Source of the DNA: CAYNYI01 sp964401455
GTDB lineage: Bacteria; Fibrobacterota; OXYB2-FULL-49-7; CAYNYI01
Length of the DNA stretch: 20,282 nucleotides
Direction of reading: 5' to 3'
Assembly: GCA_964401455.1 (NCBI GenBank)
Contig: CAYNYI010000053.1
Coordinates: 1 to 20,282 of the forward strand
Position 1 is the first letter of the stretch. Each line of letters starts with the position of its first letter. Shown in pieces: positions 17,911-20,282 of this stretch. Position numbers and translations under genes: made by a program. A model generated the notes under the pieces. It did no database searches. It had not been told where the DNA came from and saw nothing but the letters and a program-made list of their open reading frames with translations.

Positions 17911-19092
17911 TTAAGCGGAGCTTGAAAGCTTTTCAACCAGGGCCATCATATCCTTATACCGGTATGGTTTCTCGATACTGCTGTGAAATATTTTCTCGGT
18001 GAGAGAATCGGCACTTTCATTCAGGCCGTATCCGCTGCAGGCGACAAGCGGTAATCCTGGATAACGCTGATGGAGTCTTCTGGCGGTTTCAACTCCGTCT
18101 ATGTTTCCCCTTATTGTCAGGTCCAGAACCGCGCCCATGAGCATTTCCTTTTCCCGGTCGAAGGCCTCCGCATGAGAAAGAGCTTCCTCCCCGCTTCCGG
18201 CCAGCAATACTTCGATACCGATACTGTTAAACATATCCGACGTGACCTGCCGCACCGATTCGTCATTATCCATTAACAAAATTTTTTTCTTTGGCTTTTG
18301 AATTGTGACTTCATCTGCCGATGGTTCTCTTTCTTGTGAATTTTCTGAGTCGGCGGGGAGCTCTATCTTAAAGCATGTGCCGTTATTGCCGGTGGATTCG
18401 AGTTCAATTGATCCTCCTGCCTTTTTAAGTATGGCGCGCGTTGTCGCGAGTCCAAGCCCGGAACCTTCCGGCTTTGTAGTATAAAGAGGGTCAAAGATGC
18501 GGTCTTTGTCTGCCGAACCGATACCCGGGCCGCTGTCTTTGATGCGCATTATAATAAAATCCCCGGCAACGATACTATTCTCAACGTCCTCTTCCCGGTG
18601 CGAGTTATGAGCCTCTATGGAGATTGCTCCTTTGTCTTTCATGGCCTGCCGCGCGTTAAGTATCAGGTTGCTGATTATCTGATTTATTTGCGCTTCATCA
18701 ATCTTTGCTATCCATAAATCAGCGGGCAGTTGGCAGTCCAGGGTTATTTCTGAACCGAACAGAACAAGTTCCGAAACAGGGCGGACTGTGAGGCTAATAT
18801 TACAAGGCGTAAGGGATCTGTATCCTCCCTTTGAAAAGGTAAGCAATTGTCTGGTCAGCGAGATCAGCCCCGGAAAAGCGGTGCAGGCTTTCTTAAGATA
18901 TTTCCCGGGTTTACTGTTATCTTCGCAATGTTCCCGGGCCATTTCTATGTATCCGATTATTCCGGCGAACAGATTGTTCAGATCATGCGCGACACCTCCG
19001 GCGAAAGACGCGAGTGCTTCATGCCGGCCCGCACGTTCAAGTTCCTTCTGAATACGGGAAAACTCGGTGATTTCTCTGACAACATAGACCAT
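17911..19092 (-). CDS. Hybrid histidine kinase, catalytic half (kinase plus receiver)
   Basis: This 393-residue part begins at an ATG nine bases after the stop of the sensor half and in the same frame. It opens with the last strand of a PAS domain (MVYVVREITEF), so it is not a natural N-terminus. The HisKA-type H-box is GGVAHDLNN with H36, followed by the N-box NLILNARQAM, G1 DSGPGIG, the F/G2 region DPLYTTKPEGSGLGLA and a beta strand with GTCFKIELP. A receiver domain (about 268-393) has acidic MDNDE, phosphoacceptor D324 in AVLDLTIRG and K375 in SIEKP. Autophosphorylation on H36 and transfer to D324 are expected for the family. Nothing with an output DNA-binding domain lies nearby. AAAGG lies only about one base before the ATG, so the ribosome binding site is poor; read-through or an ancestral fusion explains it best. 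Confidence 0.85.
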   Translation of the reverse strand: MVYVVREITEFSRIQKELERAGRHEALASFAGGVAHDLNNLFAGIIGYIEMAREHCEDNSKPGKYLKKACTAFPGLISLTRQLLTFSKGGYRSLTPCNISLTVRPVSELVLFGSEITLDCQLPADLWIAKIDEAQINQIISNLILNARQAMKDKGAISIEAHNSHREEDVENSIVAGDFIIMRIKDSGPGIGSADKDRIFDPLYTTKPEGSGLGLATTRAILKKAGGSIELESTGNNGTCFKIELPADSENSQEREPSADEVTIQKPKKKILLMDNDESVRQVTSDMFNSIGIEVLLAGSGEEALSHAEAFDREKEMLMGAVLDLTIRGNIDGVETARRLHQRYPGLPLVACSGYGLNESADSLTEKIFHSSIEKPYRYKDMMALVEKLSSSA

Positions 19093-19101
19093 GCCTTTAA
19101 G

Positions 19102-19104
19102 TTA
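19102..19104 (-). other. In-frame TAA splitting the histidine kinase
   Basis: The coding strand reads GAC GGA TAA CTT AAA GGC ATG GTC, giving D-G-stop-L-K-G-M-V. PAS domains commonly read D-G-K-x-x-G here, so one A-to-T change from AAA (Lys) would give this TAA. Both sides are otherwise open: 327 codons before and 396 after. The whole frame would be 724 residues if the stop were a sense codon. Confidence 0.8.
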
Positions 19105-20085
19105 TCCGTCTGTTTCATAAATAGGCTGCCTGGAGACCAGAGCTTCGCGATTAACAGATTTACCTGTATTTAAAAAAGCGCGTTTGTTAGTGTATGCCGA
19201 GGCGCCGTCGAACAGATTGTCTCCATTGTTATGCTTTGCTCTGAAGAGAAGATTTACCTTTCTATGCTTTTTAGCGAGATTTCTGTCATTATACATTGCA
19301 AGCCCGGCTTTATTTACAAAATGTATTTTTCCGGAAGGCCCGGCCAGGAATACAGCATCGTCCATAGTCTCAAGAATATGCTCTGAAGCGTCTTGCAATG
19401 TAGGGGCGAAAAGGTCGTATTTCTTGATTGCGATTCCCATTGTGACAGCCCATATAATAAAGGGCGCGTCATTAAAAAGACTGTCGCTCAAATTGAGAAG
19501 GTTTCCTGAAATTGTAAATACATTCATCAAGCCCAGGGCAAAGATTCCTCCCGTCAGCATCGCGCGTGCCTGCTTGCGCTGGATCGGGGGCTTTGTCCGG
19601 TCCCGCGTAATATGAAAAAAGAGCCAGAGCGTCAGGATACTCATAAGCGCAAATGCTATCGTATAAATTATGTACCATATGTTAAACAAAAATTCTGCAT
19701 CCCAGCCGTAAGGCTTCGGGTAAGACGCGCTAAGAGATACAATGGATTCGTTTATTATCTGGGAAAAGGTCAGTACCACGGCTATAAGTGAAAACGGAAT
19801 AAAGAATGCGCGCAGTCTGCAGGCCAGATAAGAGGCAAGCCGGAAGATGAAAACCGGATAAAATATTCCTCCAATCGAGCTGACAGCTATCCACTTCACG
19901 GCGGCTTCGCGGGAAGTAAGAGGATTATGGACGAATGTGAATGCAAAACTCCAGAGAAAGAAACAGGTAAATATCAGCGCTCCTATCCGGTTGGTTTTTC
20001 CTTGCCAGTTCATTGCCAGGACTTTTACGGCGAGATATCCGAATACCACAGCGTTAAAAAAGTGAATGTAAGAGATTATAAGCAT
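19102..20085 (-). CDS. Hybrid histidine kinase, sensor half (7TM plus PAS)
   Basis: This 327-residue part starts at the ATG at 20085, with no strong ribosome binding site. Seven hydrophobic helices lie at about 2-23, 34-53, 63-84, 92-111, 133-157, 174-194 and 207-221. This matches the histidine kinase N-terminal 7TM region. A PAS domain begins at about residue 232 (ILETMDDAVFLAGPSGKIHFVNKAG). It stops at QPIYETDG, exactly where PAS domains normally continue as D-G-x-x-x-G before the last strand. The missing piece follows in the same frame after a single TAA. On its own this half would be a membrane sensor without a kinase. It is either one half of a split protein or the front of a gene broken by one nonsense change. 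Confidence 0.8.
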   Translation of the reverse strand: MLIISYIHFFNAVVFGYLAVKVLAMNWQGKTNRIGALIFTCFFLWSFAFTFVHNPLTSREAAVKWIAVSSIGGIFYPVFIFRLASYLACRLRAFFIPFSLIAVVLTFSQIINESIVSLSASYPKPYGWDAEFLFNIWYIIYTIAFALMSILTLWLFFHITRDRTKPPIQRKQARAMLTGGIFALGLMNVFTISGNLLNLSDSLFNDAPFIIWAVTMGIAIKKYDLFAPTLQDASEHILETMDDAVFLAGPSGKIHFVNKAGLAMYNDRNLAKKHRKVNLLFRAKHNNGDNLFDGASAYTNKRAFLNTGKSVNREALVSRQPIYETDG

Positions 20086-20205
20086 TAAAACGTCTGTATT
20101 GAACTGTATAACTATTCTATCAGAAAATCATGGCTTTTATTAAAGTCTATTGAGGTGATCTAGTTTTTCTGTCCTCAAAATTATTTCCCGGCGAGTATTC
20201 CATTC

Positions 20206-20249
20206 TGACCACATTCGGTGTCAACAGAGTGTCCTGCTTCAGCGTGAAC
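20206..20249. repeat. Imperfect 20-base direct repeats, possible insertion-sequence end
   Basis: The plus strand carries tgaccacattcggtgtcaac (20206-20225) and tgtcctgcttcagcgtgaac (20230-20249), with 14 of 20 positions identical and starts 24 bases apart. Multiple imperfect repeats of about 20 bases near an end are typical of IS21-family elements, and the sequence style recalls them. No transposase reading frame is visible because the window ends 33 bases later. The element, if real, lies to the right. The repeats sit 120-165 bases upstream of the histidine kinase start. Confidence 0.35.
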
Positions 20250-20282
20250 TGGACAATCAGTTGATTTTAAAAGTTTGTATCA

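Noticed and set aside
17903..17933. Hairpin AAAAGCTTTT ... GAAAGCTTTT between metE and the kinase as a bidirectional terminator
   Set aside because: The arms are AT-rich with a mismatch, it overlaps the kinase coding end, and it has no clear T-run beyond the stem. Too weak to call.

Overview
The window reads as chromosomal DNA of a Gram-negative, outer-membrane-bearing bacterium. The main evidence is a very large SprA-type protein, the outer-membrane translocon of type IX secretion, which is known from Bacteroidota and relatives in the FCB group. Together with a formylglycine-enzyme-fold membrane protein and a GntR/LacI-type regulator relic, this fits Fibrobacterota or a neighbouring FCB lineage. 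That placement is inference; no rRNA or other marker is present. Genes are tightly packed, several use TTG starts, and no gap between genes exceeds about 200 bases. No tRNA, rRNA or CRISPR array was seen.

Positions 1-13980, minus strand, form one long co-directional block. In transcription order it runs tilS, ftsH, folP, cdaA, an FGE-fold membrane protein, sprA, and RNase G (cut by the left window edge). The first five genes overlap by 4-14 bases (8, 14, 14 and 4), which strongly suggests an operon with translational coupling. sprA follows after 87 bases and RNase G after 45. The block mixes tRNA modification, membrane proteolysis, folate synthesis and c-di-AMP signalling with cell-surface secretion.

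Positions 13981-14981 are a decayed region. It holds the remains of a GntR/LacI-like regulator (frameshifted N-terminus, truncated C-terminus) and a 14-codon scrap of another protein. It also holds a short intergenic segment with two direct repeats that each contain a perfect TATAAT on the minus strand, plus interleaved inverted repeats.

Positions 14982-17877, plus strand, hold a small TPR-like protein of unknown role and metE, the cobalamin-independent methionine synthase with all four zinc ligands.

Positions 17911-20085, minus strand, hold a hybrid sensor histidine kinase (seven-helix membrane sensor, PAS, kinase, receiver). It is split into two reading frames by one in-frame TAA at the end of the PAS domain. 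Upstream of it, at the right edge, are imperfect 20-base direct repeats that resemble the end of an IS21-type element; this is tentative.

The observations most worth following are the split kinase, the placement of sprA behind the cdaA operon, the non-canonical RHK motif in CdaA, the FGE-fold protein lacking the catalytic cysteines, and the repeat-rich control region at 14851-14981.
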